Source of the DNA: Pseudomonas mucidolens
Lineage (GTDB): Bacteria; Pseudomonadota; Gammaproteobacteria; Pseudomonadales; Pseudomonadaceae
Direction of reading: 5' to 3'
DNA: 64,000 nucleotides
NCBI RefSeq assembly: GCF_900106045.1
Contig: NZ_LT629802.1
Coordinates: 4,402,001-4,466,000, forward strand
The notes under the pieces were generated by a model. The model did not search any database. It had not been told where the DNA came from and saw nothing but the letters and a program-made list of their open reading frames with translations. Numbering within the stretch: position 1 is the first letter of the stretch; every line of letters begins with the position of its first letter. Made by a program: the position numbers and the translations under genes. This document shows, one piece after another, positions 41,855-53,105 of the stretch.

Positions 41855-43597
41855 TTGAATGCGACAACCATCAACAGCCTGTTCTTGATCGGCGCGTTGC
41901 TGGTGAGTGCGAGCATTCTGGTGAGCTCCCTTTCGTCGCGCCTGGGCATCCCGATCCTGGTGATCATCCTCGGCGTGGGCATGCTCGCCGGCGTCGATGG
42001 CGGCGGCATTATCTTTAACAACTACCCCACGGCGTATCTTGTCGGCAACCTGGCCCTGGCGGTGATCCTACTCGATGGTGGTTTGCGCACCCGGGTCTCA
42101 AGTTTCCGCGTAGCGCTGTGGCCGGCGCTCTCGCTGGCGACGATCGGGGTGCTGATCACCACCGGTCTCACCGGCATGGCCGCCGCCTGGCTGTTTGATC
42201 TCAACCTGATTCAAGGCCTGTTGATCGGCGCCATCGTCGGTTCTACGGACGCCGCGGCAGTGTTCTCGTTGTTGGGCGGCAAGGGCCTCAACGAACGGGT
42301 AAGCGCGAGCCTGGAAATCGAATCTGGCAGTAACGACCCGATGGCGGTATTTCTCACCGTCACCCTGATCGACATGCTTGCCAGCGGCCAGACCGGCCTG
42401 CAGTGGAGCCTGTTGACCCATCTGATACGCGAATTCGGCATTGGCGGCATCTTCGGCCTGGGCGGCGGCTGGTTGATGTTGCAGATGGTCAACCGGATCA
42501 ATCTGGCCAACGGCTTGTACCCGATCCTGGTGATCGCCGGGGGGCTGTTCGTTTTCGCCCTGACCAACGCCGCGCACGGCAGCGGCTTCCTCGCTGTGTA
42601 TTTGTGCGGCCTGGTGATCGGTAACCGTCCCGTGCGCAGCCGCCATGGCATCCTGCACATGCTCGACGGCATGGCCTGGCTCGCGCAGATCGGTATGTTC
42701 CTGGTGCTGGGCCTGCTGGTAACGCCCCATGACCTGCTGCCCATTGCCCTGCCGGCCCTCGGCCTGGCGTTGTGGATGATCCTGTTCGCGCGGCCGCTGT
42801 CGGTGATGATCGGTTTGCTGCCGTTCAAAGCCTTCCACGGTCGGGAAAAAGCCTTTATCGCCTGGGTGGGCTTGCGCGGCGCAGTACCGATCATTCTTGC
42901 GGTGTTCCCGCTGATGGCCGGGCTGCCCAATGCCCAGCTGTACTTCAACCTGGCGTTCTTTATCGTCCTGGTGTCGTTGCTCGTCCAGGGCACCAGCCTG
43001 CCGTGGATCGCAAAATGGCTGAAAGTCACGGTCCCCCCAGAGCCTGCGCCGGTCTCCAGAGCGGCCCTGGAAGTTCACGTCACCAGCGAGTGGGAACTCT
43101 TCGTTTATCGCCTGGGAGCTGAAAAGTGGTGCATCGGCGCCGCCCTGCGTGAGCTGAAAATGCCCGAAGGCACACGTATCGCCGCCTTGTTTCGCGGCCA
43201 GCAACTACTCCATCCGTCGGGTAGTACCGTGCTGGAAGTCGGCGACCTGCTCTGCGTGATCGGCCATGAGCACAACTTGGGAGCGCTGGGCAAATTGTTC
43301 AGCCAGGCACCCCAGCGTGGCCTTGACTTGCGCTTCTTCGGCGACTTCGTGTTGGAAGGCGACGCTCAGTTGGGCGCGGTTTCGGCGCTGTACGGGCTGA
43401 AGCTCGACGGTATCGACCCGAACATGCCGCTAAGCCGGTTTATTACCCAGAAAGTCGGTGGCGCGCCGATCGTGGGCGACCAGGTCGAGTGGAACAACAC
43501 CATTTGGACAGTCGCCGTGATGGACGGGAACAAGATCGGCAAAGTCGGCGTCAGATTCCCCGAAGGAAGTCGCCCGGGGCCCGGACTCTTCCTCTAA
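41855..43597 (+). CDS. Potassium/proton antiporter, CvrA/NhaP2 family
   Basis: A 580-residue CPA1 antiporter that would expel K+ in exchange for H+ and so control cell volume at low osmolarity. About 12-13 transmembrane helices cover residues 5-390, including [12 protein letters not shown] and [12 protein letters not shown], which hold the ion-binding acidic residues. The C-terminal soluble part resembles TrkA_C (about 410-490) followed by a CorC/HlyC-like domain. The likely start is TTG at 41855, with ggag 8 bases upstream, giving the expected length; an upstream in-frame codon adds 14 residues. It corresponds to PA5021. Confidence 0.87.
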   Translation: MNATTINSLFLIGALLVSASILVSSLSSRLGIPILVIILGVGMLAGVDGGGIIFNNYPTAYLVGNLALAVILLDGGLRTRVSSFRVALWPALSLATIGVLITTGLTGMAAAWLFDLNLIQGLLIGAIVGSTDAAAVFSLLGGKGLNERVSASLEIESGSNDPMAVFLTVTLIDMLASGQTGLQWSLLTHLIREFGIGGIFGLGGGWLMLQMVNRINLANGLYPILVIAGGLFVFALTNAAHGSGFLAVYLCGLVIGNRPVRSRHGILHMLDGMAWLAQIGMFLVLGLLVTPHDLLPIALPALGLALWMILFARPLSVMIGLLPFKAFHGREKAFIAWVGLRGAVPIILAVFPLMAGLPNAQLYFNLAFFIVLVSLLVQGTSLPWIAKWLKVTVPPEPAPVSRAALEVHVTSEWELFVYRLGAEKWCIGAALRELKMPEGTRIAALFRGQQLLHPSGSTVLEVGDLLCVIGHEHNLGALGKLFSQAPQRGLDLRFFGDFVLEGDAQLGAVSALYGLKLDGIDPNMPLSRFITQKVGGAPIVGDQVEWNNTIWTVAVMDGNKIGKVGVRFPEGSRPGPGLFL

Positions 43598-43667
43598 ACT
43601 GCGGAGCGATGACGCACTTCTGGACGTCAGGGCGCTCCCTATTTTTCACCTCGTTCGACCGGTCTCT

Positions 43668-46600
43668 ATGACAATCCTGCGCACTTTTTTAGCTACTGCC
43701 CTGCTCGGCTTGAGTCTCTGTGTCAGCCCGGTGTACGCCGCCGACCCGCCCAGCGTGGATGCCGTCCAGCAATCCCTGGATAAATTGCCTGACCGCAAGC
43801 TGCCCGACGCAGAAATGAAGGCATTGCAAACCATTCTGCAACAAACCCTGACCTTTCTCGGTAACCAGCAGGATTACCAGCAGCGCCTGGAGGACCTCAA
43901 GCGCCAACTGCAGGATGCGCCACACCAGACCACGAAGAACCAGCGTGAACTGGCCCGGCTCAAGGCCACCAAAGTCATTCCGGTCACCCAACGCTATGCC
44001 GACTTGCCGGTGCCGCAGCTTGAGCAACTATTGGTGCAGCGCAGCACCCAGCAAGGCGACCTGCAGAAAGAACTGGCCGACGCCAACAGCCTGAGCATCG
44101 CCGCCCAGACACGTCCGGAGCGTGCGCAGACTGAAATCAGCAGCAGCCAGACCCGCATCCAGCAGATCAATAACACCCTCAAGGCCGGCAAGGACGAGGG
44201 CAAGCCCCTGAGCGGCGAACAACGCAACCAACTGAATGCCGAACTGGCGGCGCTCAATGCGCTGATCCCCCTGCGTCGCCAGGAACTGGCGGGCAACAGC
44301 CAACTGCAAGACCTGGGCAACAGCCAGCGTGACCTGGTGGAGGAAAAAACCGCCCGCCTGGAACAGGAAATCCAGGACCTGCAAACCCTGATCAACCAGA
44401 AGCGCCTGGCCCAGTCCCAGGAGACGGTGACCCAGCAATCCATCGAAGCGCAGAAAGCCGGTGGCAGCAGCCTGCTGGCCACGGAAAGCGCCGCCAACCT
44501 GAAGCTCTCCGACTACCTGCTCAAAGGCACTGACCGGCTCAATGAACTGACCCAGCAGAACCTGAAAACCAAGCAAATGCTGGACAACGTGACCCAAAGC
44601 GATGCGGCGCTGGACGAGCAGATCAACGTGCTTCAGGGCAGTCTGTTGCTGTCGAAGATTCTTTATAAGCAAAAGCAGGCATTGCCACCGCTGAAGGTAG
44701 ACCGTGATCTGGCGGATGATATCGCCAACATTCGCCTGTATCAGTTCGAGGTTAACCAGCAGCGGGAACTGATCAACCCGCCTAGCCTCTACGTCGACAA
44801 TTTGCTGGAGAACCAGCCAGCAGATCAGATCACGCCACAACTGCGGCGCACCCTCCTGGAACTGGCGATGACCCGTAGCGACCTGCTGGAGCGCCTGAGT
44901 CGCGAGTTGAGTTCTCTGCTCAACGAATCCATCACCTTGCAACTGAACCAGAAACAACTCCTCAGCACCGCCACCAGCCTGCGTGCAACCCTCGACGAGC
45001 AGATGTTCTGGATCCCCAGCAACAAGCCGCTGGATACTGAATGGCTGAAAACCGTCCCTTCACGTCTGGAAAAACAGATCGACACCCTGCCCTGGGCTTC
45101 CAGCGTCAGCGAGCTGTACGACGGTCTGACGCAGCGCCCGCTGCTGTTTTCGCCCTTGCTCCTGCTGATCGGTGTTTTGTTGTGGCGACGCCGCAACCTG
45201 TACGAACGGCTGAAAAAAATCCACTTGGACATCGGCCACTTCAAACGTGACAGCCAATGGCACACACCGATTGCCATCCTGGTCAATATCCTGCTGGCGA
45301 TGCCCGTTGCACTTGGCCTGGCCCTCTGCGGCTACGCCCTGCAAATCGACGCCCGCGGACAGAACGCCAACCTCGGCGCGGCGCTGTTGCAGATCGCCCA
45401 GGCGTGGCTGGTGTTCTATACCGCCTATCGGGTCCTTGCGCCGGGCGGCGTGGCCGAACTGCACTTTCGCTGGGAAAAGCCTCAGGTCGAATTTCTCCAG
45501 CGCTGGATCCGCAGGCTCGGGTTGGTGGTACTGGCGCTGGTGGCGGTGGTGGCCATCGCCGAACATCAACCGGCGGCGCTGGCGGATGACGTCCTGGGCA
45601 TCGCCGTGGTGCTGACCTGCTACGCCTTGATGGCCTTGCTGCTGAGTCGCTTGCTGCTTATCAGCCCGACCCATGAAAAAGCCTCGCTGTTTCGCAAAGC
45701 CGTGGGCGTGCTGTTTACCGCGCTGCCCATCGCGTTGTTTATCGCGGTGTGTTTCGGCTATTACTACACCGCCCTCAAGCTCAGCGACCGCTTGATCAAC
45801 ACCCTGTACCTGCTGATGTTCTGGCTGGTGATCGAAGCCACCTTCGTCCGTGGCCTGGGCGTCGCCGCACGGCGCCTGGCCTACTCCCGCGCATTGGCCA
45901 AGCGCCAGGCCACGAAGGAGGCCGGCGACGGCGAAGTGGTGATCGAGGAGCCGACCCTAGACATCGAACAGGTCAACGAACAGTCGATGCGCCTGATCCG
46001 CCTGGCCTTGCTCGGTGGCTTTATCGCGGCGCTGTACTGGGTCTGGTCAGACCTGATCTCGGCGTTCTCCTACCTCGACAACGTGACGCTCTACGAATAC
46101 ACCAGCGGTACCGCACCCAATATCAGCATGGTGCCCATCAGCTTGAGCGACTTGCTCGGCGCACTGATCATCATCGGTATCACCTTCGCCCTGGCGCGCA
46201 ACCTGCCGGGCCTGCTGGAAGTGCTGGTGCTGTCCAAACTCGAACTGGCCCAAGGCAGCGCCTACGCCGCCACCACCTTGCTGTCCTACGTGATCGCAGG
46301 CATCGGTTTTGTCACCACGTTGTCGACCCTCGGCGTGAGCTGGGACAAGTTGCAATGGTTGGTGGCCGCGCTATCAGTGGGCCTGGGTTTCGGCATGCAG
46401 GAGATCTTCGCCAACTTCATTTCCGGCATCATGATCCTGTTCGAACGCCCGGTACGCATCGGTGACACCATCACCATCGGTAACCTGTCAGGCACTGTGA
46501 GTAAGATCCGCATCCGTGCGACCACCATCACCGATTTCGACCGCAAGGACATCATTGTCCCGAACAAAACCTTCATCACCGGTCAATTGATCAACTGGTC

Positions 46601-47051
46601 GCTGACCGACACCGTCACCCGGGTCACCCTGAAACTCGGTGTGGACTATGGCTCCGACCTGGATAAGGTGAAGGAGTTGCTGCTCAAGGCAGCCAGCGAC
46701 AATCCCCGAGTACTGAAAGACCCGGAACCGCTGGTTTACTTCCTCAATTTCGGTGAGAGCACCCTGGACCACGAACTGCGCATGCACGTGCGCGACCTCG
46801 GCGACCGCAACCCGGTACTGGATGAGGTCAACCGTTTCATCAACCGCGAGTTCAAGAAAAACCACATCAACATCTCGTTCCGGCAGATGGAGATTTACCT
46901 GAAGAACCTCAACGGCAACGAATACAAACTGATGCCGGCAGAGGAAAGCCACCCGACCCTCCCAGGTCCGGCCAGCGACCAGGGCGCACCACAACCGCCG
47001 GCCGGCGATGTTGCCGACGCGCCGCCGCCCCCGCCGAGCAAGCTCGACTAA
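43668..47051 (+). CDS. Large mechanosensitive channel, MscK/KefA type
   Basis: An 1127-residue protein. A signal peptide is cleaved near VYA-ADPP (about residue 24). A long periplasmic coiled-coil region follows (about 30-480, rich in Gln-Leu heptads). About eight or more transmembrane helices lie between 490 and 880, then the MscS domain (about 885-1090). The pore helix contains ALSVGLGFGMQEIFANFISG, followed by VRIGDTITIGNLSGTV in the beta domain. The tail is proline-rich. It protects cells from hypo-osmotic shock. Its place directly after a K+/H+ antiporter suits a joint osmotic role. It corresponds to PA5022. Confidence 0.9.
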   Translation: MTILRTFLATALLGLSLCVSPVYAADPPSVDAVQQSLDKLPDRKLPDAEMKALQTILQQTLTFLGNQQDYQQRLEDLKRQLQDAPHQTTKNQRELARLKATKVIPVTQRYADLPVPQLEQLLVQRSTQQGDLQKELADANSLSIAAQTRPERAQTEISSSQTRIQQINNTLKAGKDEGKPLSGEQRNQLNAELAALNALIPLRRQELAGNSQLQDLGNSQRDLVEEKTARLEQEIQDLQTLINQKRLAQSQETVTQQSIEAQKAGGSSLLATESAANLKLSDYLLKGTDRLNELTQQNLKTKQMLDNVTQSDAALDEQINVLQGSLLLSKILYKQKQALPPLKVDRDLADDIANIRLYQFEVNQQRELINPPSLYVDNLLENQPADQITPQLRRTLLELAMTRSDLLERLSRELSSLLNESITLQLNQKQLLSTATSLRATLDEQMFWIPSNKPLDTEWLKTVPSRLEKQIDTLPWASSVSELYDGLTQRPLLFSPLLLLIGVLLWRRRNLYERLKKIHLDIGHFKRDSQWHTPIAILVNILLAMPVALGLALCGYALQIDARGQNANLGAALLQIAQAWLVFYTAYRVLAPGGVAELHFRWEKPQVEFLQRWIRRLGLVVLALVAVVAIAEHQPAALADDVLGIAVVLTCYALMALLLSRLLLISPTHEKASLFRKAVGVLFTALPIALFIAVCFGYYYTALKLSDRLINTLYLLMFWLVIEATFVRGLGVAARRLAYSRALAKRQATKEAGDGEVVIEEPTLDIEQVNEQSMRLIRLALLGGFIAALYWVWSDLISAFSYLDNVTLYEYTSGTAPNISMVPISLSDLLGALIIIGITFALARNLPGLLEVLVLSKLELAQGSAYAATTLLSYVIAGIGFVTTLSTLGVSWDKLQWLVAALSVGLGFGMQEIFANFISGIMILFERPVRIGDTITIGNLSGTVSKIRIRATTITDFDRKDIIVPNKTFITGQLINWSLTDTVTRVTLKLGVDYGSDLDKVKELLLKAASDNPRVLKDPEPLVYFLNFGESTLDHELRMHVRDLGDRNPVLDEVNRFINREFKKNHINISFRQMEIYLKNLNGNEYKLMPAEESHPTLPGPASDQGAPQPPAGDVADAPPPPPSKLD

Positions 47052-48563
<1,512 letters not shown>

Positions 48564-48571
48564 CGGTTCTC

Positions 48572-48728
48572 AGATAAACATGTCCACCGGTACTTTGAAA
48601 TACTCTGCCAGCCAGCTATCGCCATGTGCGATAGCTGCGAACGGACCAATGGTGCTTTTTCAAATAGGCTCACTCAGCCTAGATACACAAACCAAGTCGG
48701 CAATGGCGAAAATGTGAACACATGCGCC
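48572..48728 (-). pseudogene. Decayed helix-turn-helix (XRE-type) regulator fragment
   Basis: Reading the minus strand, the frame gives HIFAIADLVCVSRLSEPI, a TGA stop, then KSTIGPFAAIA and WLAEYFKVPVDMFI before a second stop. The pattern of a recognition-helix region followed by LAEYFxVPVD is typical of XRE/Cro-like repressors. No intact start or full-length frame exists, so I call it a remnant. It fills most of the 239-base gap between selO and trxC. Confidence 0.45.
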
Positions 48729-48802
48729 ATCACCGCCGGAGCTTGATAATCACTCGCTTAGGCTCCAATTTGAATTCATTGGCCACTTCAACGGAGTCCT
48801 CC

Positions 48803-49240
48803 ATGTCCGATCCTCTTGTAATCCCCTGCCCGCATTGCAATGGTCTTAACCGCATCCCCAACGAACGCATGGGGGACGCACCGAAGTGTGGGCGCTGCAA
48901 GCAACCGGTGTTATTGAGCAAGCCTTTTGAGCTGAAACAGGGCGACTACGCCAGCCAGATCAAAGGTGATTTGCCACTACTGGTGGACGTGTGGGCCGAC
49001 TGGTGCGGGCCGTGCAAGTCGTTTGCGCCGGTGTTCGAGCAGGCAGCCGGGCAGTTGGCGGGTAAATGCCGGCTGGCCAAGCTCGATAGCGAGGCCAATC
49101 AGCAGTTGTCCGCTCAGTTGGGGATTCGCTCGATTCCCAGCTTGATCCTGTTCAAGAATGGCCGGGAGGTGGCGCGCCAGAGCGGCGCGTTCCCGCTGCC
49201 ACAGCTGATGAGCTGGCTGCATGGCCAGGGCGTTTACTGA
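48803..49240 (+). CDS. trxC: Thioredoxin 2 (TrxC)
   Basis: A 145-residue zinc-containing thioredoxin. The N-terminal zinc finger has two pairs, CPHC (about residues 8-11) and CGRC (about 27-30). The thioredoxin domain has the active site WCGPC and the cis-Pro segment RSIPSLILF. It reduces cytoplasmic disulfides, mostly under oxidative stress. ATG 48803 follows a ggag site; in-frame codons upstream extend into non-homologous sequence. It converges on the ParA-like gene across a REP repeat. Confidence 0.95.
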   Translation: MSDPLVIPCPHCNGLNRIPNERMGDAPKCGRCKQPVLLSKPFELKQGDYASQIKGDLPLLVDVWADWCGPCKSFAPVFEQAAGQLAGKCRLAKLDSEANQQLSAQLGIRSIPSLILFKNGREVARQSGAFPLPQLMSWLHGQGVY

Positions 49241-49246
49241 AACGGA

Positions 49247-49381
49247 TGTGGCGAGGGGGCTTGTCCCCCGTTGGGCTGCGCAGCAGCCCCCAAACCACCC
49301 GCTGAGGAGTGTCTGATACAGCGCATTCTTCTTTTTTGGGGCTGCTGCGCAGCCCAACGGGGGACAAGCCCCCTCGCCACA
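49247..49381. repeat. 44-bp perfect inverted repeat (REP type) after trxC
   Basis: Arms 49247-49290 and 49338-49381 are exact reverse complements over 44 bases, with a 47-base spacer. Each begins tgtggcgagggggcttg and contains an inner hairpin ggctgc-gca-gcagcc. Compared with the msrA-rlmJ element, the inner stem has paired changes (ccgc/gcgg against ctgc/gcag) that keep base pairing. Confidence 0.95.
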
Positions 49382-49426
49382 GATTTATTGTGCGGTCTTG
49401 GCGGCACTGTTTTCGACGACAGGCGC

Positions 49427-50197
49427 TCAGGCGCTTTCCAGCAAATTATGCAACTCCACAAACTGCTGCGTCAGTTTGTGCCGTGGGTCCAGGTGGATCA
49501 GCGGCTTGCTCTGCTGGTGAGACTCACGCATCCGCACCGAGCTGGCGAGGTACACCGGTAGCACCGGCAAACCCTCGGCAATCAACTCATCGAGCATCTG
49601 CTGCGGCAGGCTCGCACGGGCCTGGAATTGGTTGACCACGATGCCTTCCACTTCCAAGTCTTCATTGTGGTCTTCCTTCAGCTCTTCGATTTCACGCAAC
49701 AGGCCATACAGCGCCTGGCGCGAGAAACTGTCGCAATCGAAAGGAATCAGTACGCGATCAGCGGCAATCAACGCGGAAACCGCATAGAAGTTCAGCGCTG
49801 GCGGGGTATCAAGGTAGATCCGGTCATAATCCTCGGCCAACTCATCCAGCAGCTTTCGCAACTTGTTGATCTTGTGCTTGGCCTCAAGCTTGGGCTGCAA
49901 GTCCGCCAGTTCGGCGGTGGCGGTAATAACGTGCAGGTTGTCGAACGGAGTTTCGTAGATATCCACCTTGTTTTTCTTCGAGAACGGCCCGGAGGACAGG
50001 ATTTGCTTGAAAAAATCGGCAATGCCCATGGGGATATCGTCGCCTGTCAGCCCGGTGAGGTACTGGGTCGAGTTGGCTTGTGCATCGAGGTCTACCAACA
50101 GGGTTCGATAGCCTTCGCTGGCGCTGACCGCCGCCAGGTTGCAGGCAATGCTGGACTTGCCAACGCCGCCTTTCTGATTGAACACCACGCGCCGCAT
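49427..50197 (-). CDS. Orphan ParA/Soj-family ATPase
   Basis: A 256-residue deviant-Walker ATPase. It begins [16 protein letters not shown], with the signature lysine of KGGVGKS, followed by [12 protein letters not shown] (switch I/Walker A') and IYLDTPPA (switch II). No parB-like gene is adjacent, so it is not a plasmid or chromosome partition pair; it may position another complex. ATG 50197 has a strong ggagg site 7 bases upstream. It corresponds in position to PA5028. Confidence 0.82.
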   Translation of the reverse strand: MRRVVFNQKGGVGKSSIACNLAAVSASEGYRTLLVDLDAQANSTQYLTGLTGDDIPMGIADFFKQILSSGPFSKKNKVDIYETPFDNLHVITATAELADLQPKLEAKHKINKLRKLLDELAEDYDRIYLDTPPALNFYAVSALIAADRVLIPFDCDSFSRQALYGLLREIEELKEDHNEDLEVEGIVVNQFQARASLPQQMLDELIAEGLPVLPVYLASSVRMRESHQQSKPLIHLDPRHKLTQQFVELHNLLESA

Positions 50198-50545
50198 GAA
50201 AAAACCTCCGTGTATCAATGAATGCCCGAGTGTAGAGGGCAAAAGCGCTCGCTCGCTACCTTGATCACACCTGGACTACAGCATTGGAGGCTTTATCTTG
50301 CGCATCTGTCCCGCACCAGCCCGATCAAGCAGGAAATGCCTGACACCCAGCCCCCTACCCCGATGATGGACAATCACTGTTTGTATTTCGGTAAATTTGT
50401 AATATTCCGTGACTAATTTTTTACCAAAGTTTGCTAGAACCCAACAGCACCGGGATAATGCGCGCCACTTGGCCGTTGCGCCATGTCCCGGTTTTCCGGG
50501 CCGATTGCTGCACAAGGAAGCCCGCAGGGGCGGGATATCTTCTCC
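50198..50545. promoter_or_regulatory. Divergent intergenic region ahead of the aryl-polyene type cluster
   Basis: This 348-base stretch has no convincing gene. Its right half (about 50375-50450) is markedly AT-rich against the GC-rich background, as expected for the cluster promoter. It contains an imperfect palindrome, cggtaaat-ttgta-atattccg, at 50389-50409. A possible extended -10 (tgctagaac) lies at about 50432, without a clear -35. The main promoter of the following 13.5 kb is probably here. Confidence 0.4.
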
Positions 50546-51265
50546 GTGATCAACTTCAACATCGCTCAATGGCGCGCGTGGGCCCCTGGGCTCGACAGCG
50601 TGGACGGCTGGCGCGAATGGTGCCGGGCCCCAGTGTTGCTGGCTCCCAGCGCAGCCGCGCCCGATGTGTCGTTCCTGCCAGCCATGCAGCGCCGCCGTCT
50701 CAGCCGCCTGGCCCGGATGGCCTTCAGTGTCGGCTGGCCCCTGGCCGAAGGCTTGCAAGACCTGCCGCTGGTGTTTGTTTCGCGTCACGGTGAAACCCCA
50801 CGCACCCTGGAGATTCTCAGCGACCTGGCCAAAGACCAGCCGCTATCGCCAACCCAGTTCAGCCTGTCGGTGCATAACGCGGTGATTGGCCTGTGGTCGA
50901 TCCTGCGTAATGAAACCAGCGAAATGACCGCCTTGGCCGCCGCCGGCGACGGCCTGGAGCACGGCGTACTGGAGGCCGTCGCGCTGCTCAACGAAGGCGC
51001 ACCAGCCGTGCTGCTGGTGATCACCGAAGAACAGCCGCCCGAGGCCTACACACGCTGGATCGACGATGTACCTTTCCCCTATGCCCTCGGTCTGTTGTTG
51101 ACCCCAGGCGACGAATGGCAACTGGCGCTGCACACCGCGACGGTCCAACCCATCAAAACCCAGTGGCCTCACGCCCTGAACCTGCTGCGCGCGCTGTTCA
51201 ACGAACAGGACGCCTGCCAACATGCCTGGAAGAGCCGAGTATGGAACTGGCAACGCAATCACTGA
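50546..51265 (+). CDS. Beta-ketoacyl synthase-like protein (chain-length-factor type)
   Basis: A 239-residue protein resembling the short N-terminal ketosynthase family found at the head of aryl-polyene clusters. SVHNAVIGLWSI is its hallmark. It is too short for a full ketosynthase and shows no active-site Cys-His-His set, so it probably pairs with a catalytic ketosynthase encoded downstream and affects polyene length. The GTG at 50546 gives VINFNIAQWRAWAPGL, the expected N-terminus; an ATG 63 bases upstream is possible. It overlaps the next gene by 25 bases. Confidence 0.75.
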   Translation: MINFNIAQWRAWAPGLDSVDGWREWCRAPVLLAPSAAAPDVSFLPAMQRRRLSRLARMAFSVGWPLAEGLQDLPLVFVSRHGETPRTLEILSDLAKDQPLSPTQFSLSVHNAVIGLWSILRNETSEMTALAAAGDGLEHGVLEAVALLNEGAPAVLLVITEEQPPEAYTRWIDDVPFPYALGLLLTPGDEWQLALHTATVQPIKTQWPHALNLLRALFNEQDACQHAWKSRVWNWQRNH

Positions 51266-52047
51266 CCGACAAGCCCCGAGACGCTTATCACTGGCGGCTG
51301 TTCGCCACGGCGGCGAGCTTCGCCCTGTTCGGTATCGGCGGCCTGTGCCTGCGCCTGCTGGTGTTCCCGCTGCTCAGTTGTCTGCCGGGAGACGCCCGTC
51401 AGCATCAACGGCGCGCGCGTCACACCATCAGTCGGCTGTTCTGGTTTTTTATCCGGATGATGCAGCGTGCCGGCATTCTCACTTACAGCGTCGAAGGCGC
51501 CGAAAATCTCGGACGTCCCGGCCAGATGATCATTGCCAACCACCCGTCGCTGATCGACGTGGTGTTTCTGATTGGCCTGGTGCGCCAGGCCAATTGCGTG
51601 GTTAAGCAAAGCCTGTGGCAGAACCCCTTCACCCGGGGTCCGGTGCGCGATGCCGGGTACATCAGCAACGACGGCAGCATCGACATGCTGGATGCCGCCG
51701 CCGGCGCACTGCGCAACGGCCAGACGCTGATTATCTTTCCCGAAGGCACCCGCACTGTGCCGGGCCAGGCGCCAGCCTTTCATCGAGGCGCTGCTGCCAT
51801 CGCGCTAAGGGGAGCCGCGGTCATTACCCCGGTGGTGCTCAAAGTCAGCCCCACCACCCTGACCAAGGCCGAACCCTGGTATCGCATCCCCAAATGCCGC
51901 TTTCACTTCAGTTTGCAGGTAGGTGCCGATATAGAACCACAGACGTTTGCCACGCAAGGGCCTCCTCCTCAAGCCTCACGCAAGCTTAACGATTACCTGC
52001 ACCATTATTTCATTAAGGAGCTCGCCGAAGATGAGCAATCCAAATAG
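51241..52047 (+). CDS. 1-acyl-glycerol-3-phosphate-type acyltransferase
   Basis: A 268-residue PlsC-family acyltransferase. A hydrophobic N-terminal region (about 20-50) anchors it to the membrane. The catalytic NHxxxxD motif is NHPSLID, and the phosphate-binding FPEGTR lies about 70 residues later. In aryl-polyene clusters this enzyme is thought to attach the polyene acyl chain to a lipid or glycolipid carrier. ATG 51241 lies within the previous gene's end; the 3' end overlaps the first ACP gene by 17 bases. Confidence 0.85.
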   Translation: MELATQSLTDKPRDAYHWRLFATAASFALFGIGGLCLRLLVFPLLSCLPGDARQHQRRARHTISRLFWFFIRMMQRAGILTYSVEGAENLGRPGQMIIANHPSLIDVVFLIGLVRQANCVVKQSLWQNPFTRGPVRDAGYISNDGSIDMLDAAAGALRNGQTLIIFPEGTRTVPGQAPAFHRGAAAIALRGAAVITPVVLKVSPTTLTKAEPWYRIPKCRFHFSLQVGADIEPQTFATQGPPPQASRKLNDYLHHYFIKELAEDEQSK

Positions 52048-52300
52048 CCTTGAGCACGACATAAAAACGCTGATCATTGAGGCCCTGGGCCTGGAAGACA
52101 TCAGCGTGGACGACATCGGTAACGAGCAAATTCTGTTCGGCGAAGGCCTCGGCCTGGATTCGGTAGACGCCCTGGAACTGGGCCTGGCGATCCAGAAAAA
52201 GTACGGCATCAAAATCGACGCCGACGCCAAGGACACCCGCAATCACTTCATCAACGTGGCCAGCCTCGCGGCGTTCGTCACGGCCAGACAGGCAGCTTGA
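52031..52300 (+). CDS. Acyl carrier protein 1
   Basis: An 89-residue acidic helical protein with the phosphopantetheine site GLGLDSVDALEL (Ser44). It would carry the growing polyene chain. It starts at ATG 52031 with ggag/gaag upstream. The second ACP begins 8 bases after its stop. Two non-identical ACPs in tandem are typical of aryl-polyene loci, where they may serve starter loading and elongation separately. Confidence 0.9.
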   Translation: MSNPNSLEHDIKTLIIEALGLEDISVDDIGNEQILFGEGLGLDSVDALELGLAIQKKYGIKIDADAKDTRNHFINVASLAAFVTARQAA

Positions 52301-52308
52301 GACCCAAC

Positions 52309-52563
52309 ATGCAAACTCGTGACGATATCTTCAACACCCTGCGCGATGCCTTGGTGGAATTGTTTGAACTGGAACCTGAGCGCGTCACCCTCGATGCCAA
52401 CCTGTATCAGGACCTGGAAATCGACAGCATCGATGCGGTGGACCTGATCGACCACATCAAGCGCCAGACCGGCAAGAAAATCGCCGCCGAAGAGTTCAAG
52501 GCCGTACGCACGGTCAATGACGTGGTCGAGGCGGTCTACCGTCTGGTCCAACCGGCCGCATGA
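52309..52563 (+). CDS. Acyl carrier protein 2
   Basis: An 84-residue ACP with attachment site EIDSIDAVDLI (Ser40). It is closer to FAS-type ACPs (LYQDLEIDSID) than the first copy. ATG 52309 is preferred over a TTG four codons upstream. The stop overlaps the next gene's ATG (ATGA). Confidence 0.9.
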   Translation: MQTRDDIFNTLRDALVELFELEPERVTLDANLYQDLEIDSIDAVDLIDHIKRQTGKKIAAEEFKAVRTVNDVVEAVYRLVQPAA

Positions 52564-53105
52564 GCCGCCTGATCGGCCTTGGTCTGTTGCTGGCAGGGCT
52601 GCTGTACCCTTTCGCGGTGTATTTCGGCACGGCGCACTTTGCGCCTTGGCAGTTCGGCCTGCTATTGGCCTGCCTGTGGCTGCTGCGCGCGCTGACCGGC
52701 GCGCGCAACCCAGGTGCGCGCTGGATGACGGTGCTCGCCATCGTGTTTTGCCTGATGCTGGCGTGGTTCGACAATCCGCAGCTGTTGCGCTGGTACCCGA
52801 GCCTGGTCAGCGCCTTCATGCTGGCGCTGTTCGGCTTGAGTCTGAAATACGGCCCGCCGATGGTCGAGCGCCTGGCGCGTTTGAGCGAACCGCAATTGCC
52901 TGACAACGCCATTGTGTATACCCGCAAGGTCACCGTGGCGTGGAGTGTGTTTTTCTTGTGTAACGGCCTGATCGCCGCCGCGCTTACCTTGTGGGCGCCG
53001 CTGGGCTGGTGGACGTTGTACAACGGCCTGATTGCCTACGGGTTGATGGGGTTGTTGTTTGCCGTGGAATGGCTGATACGACAGAGGGTTCGAGGCCGCG
53101 TATGA
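52560..53105 (+). CDS. Integral membrane protein, COG4648 type
   Basis: A 181-residue protein with about five to six transmembrane helices (near 5-25, 28-45, 55-72, 77-95, 125-150 and 155-172) and no recognisable enzyme motif. Homologues accompany aryl-polyene and xanthomonadin clusters; the role is unknown, possibly in membrane assembly or export of the pigment. It is coupled to both neighbours by ATGA overlaps. Confidence 0.75.
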   Translation: MSRLIGLGLLLAGLLYPFAVYFGTAHFAPWQFGLLLACLWLLRALTGARNPGARWMTVLAIVFCLMLAWFDNPQLLRWYPSLVSAFMLALFGLSLKYGPPMVERLARLSEPQLPDNAIVYTRKVTVAWSVFFLCNGLIAAALTLWAPLGWWTLYNGLIAYGLMGLLFAVEWLIRQRVRGRV

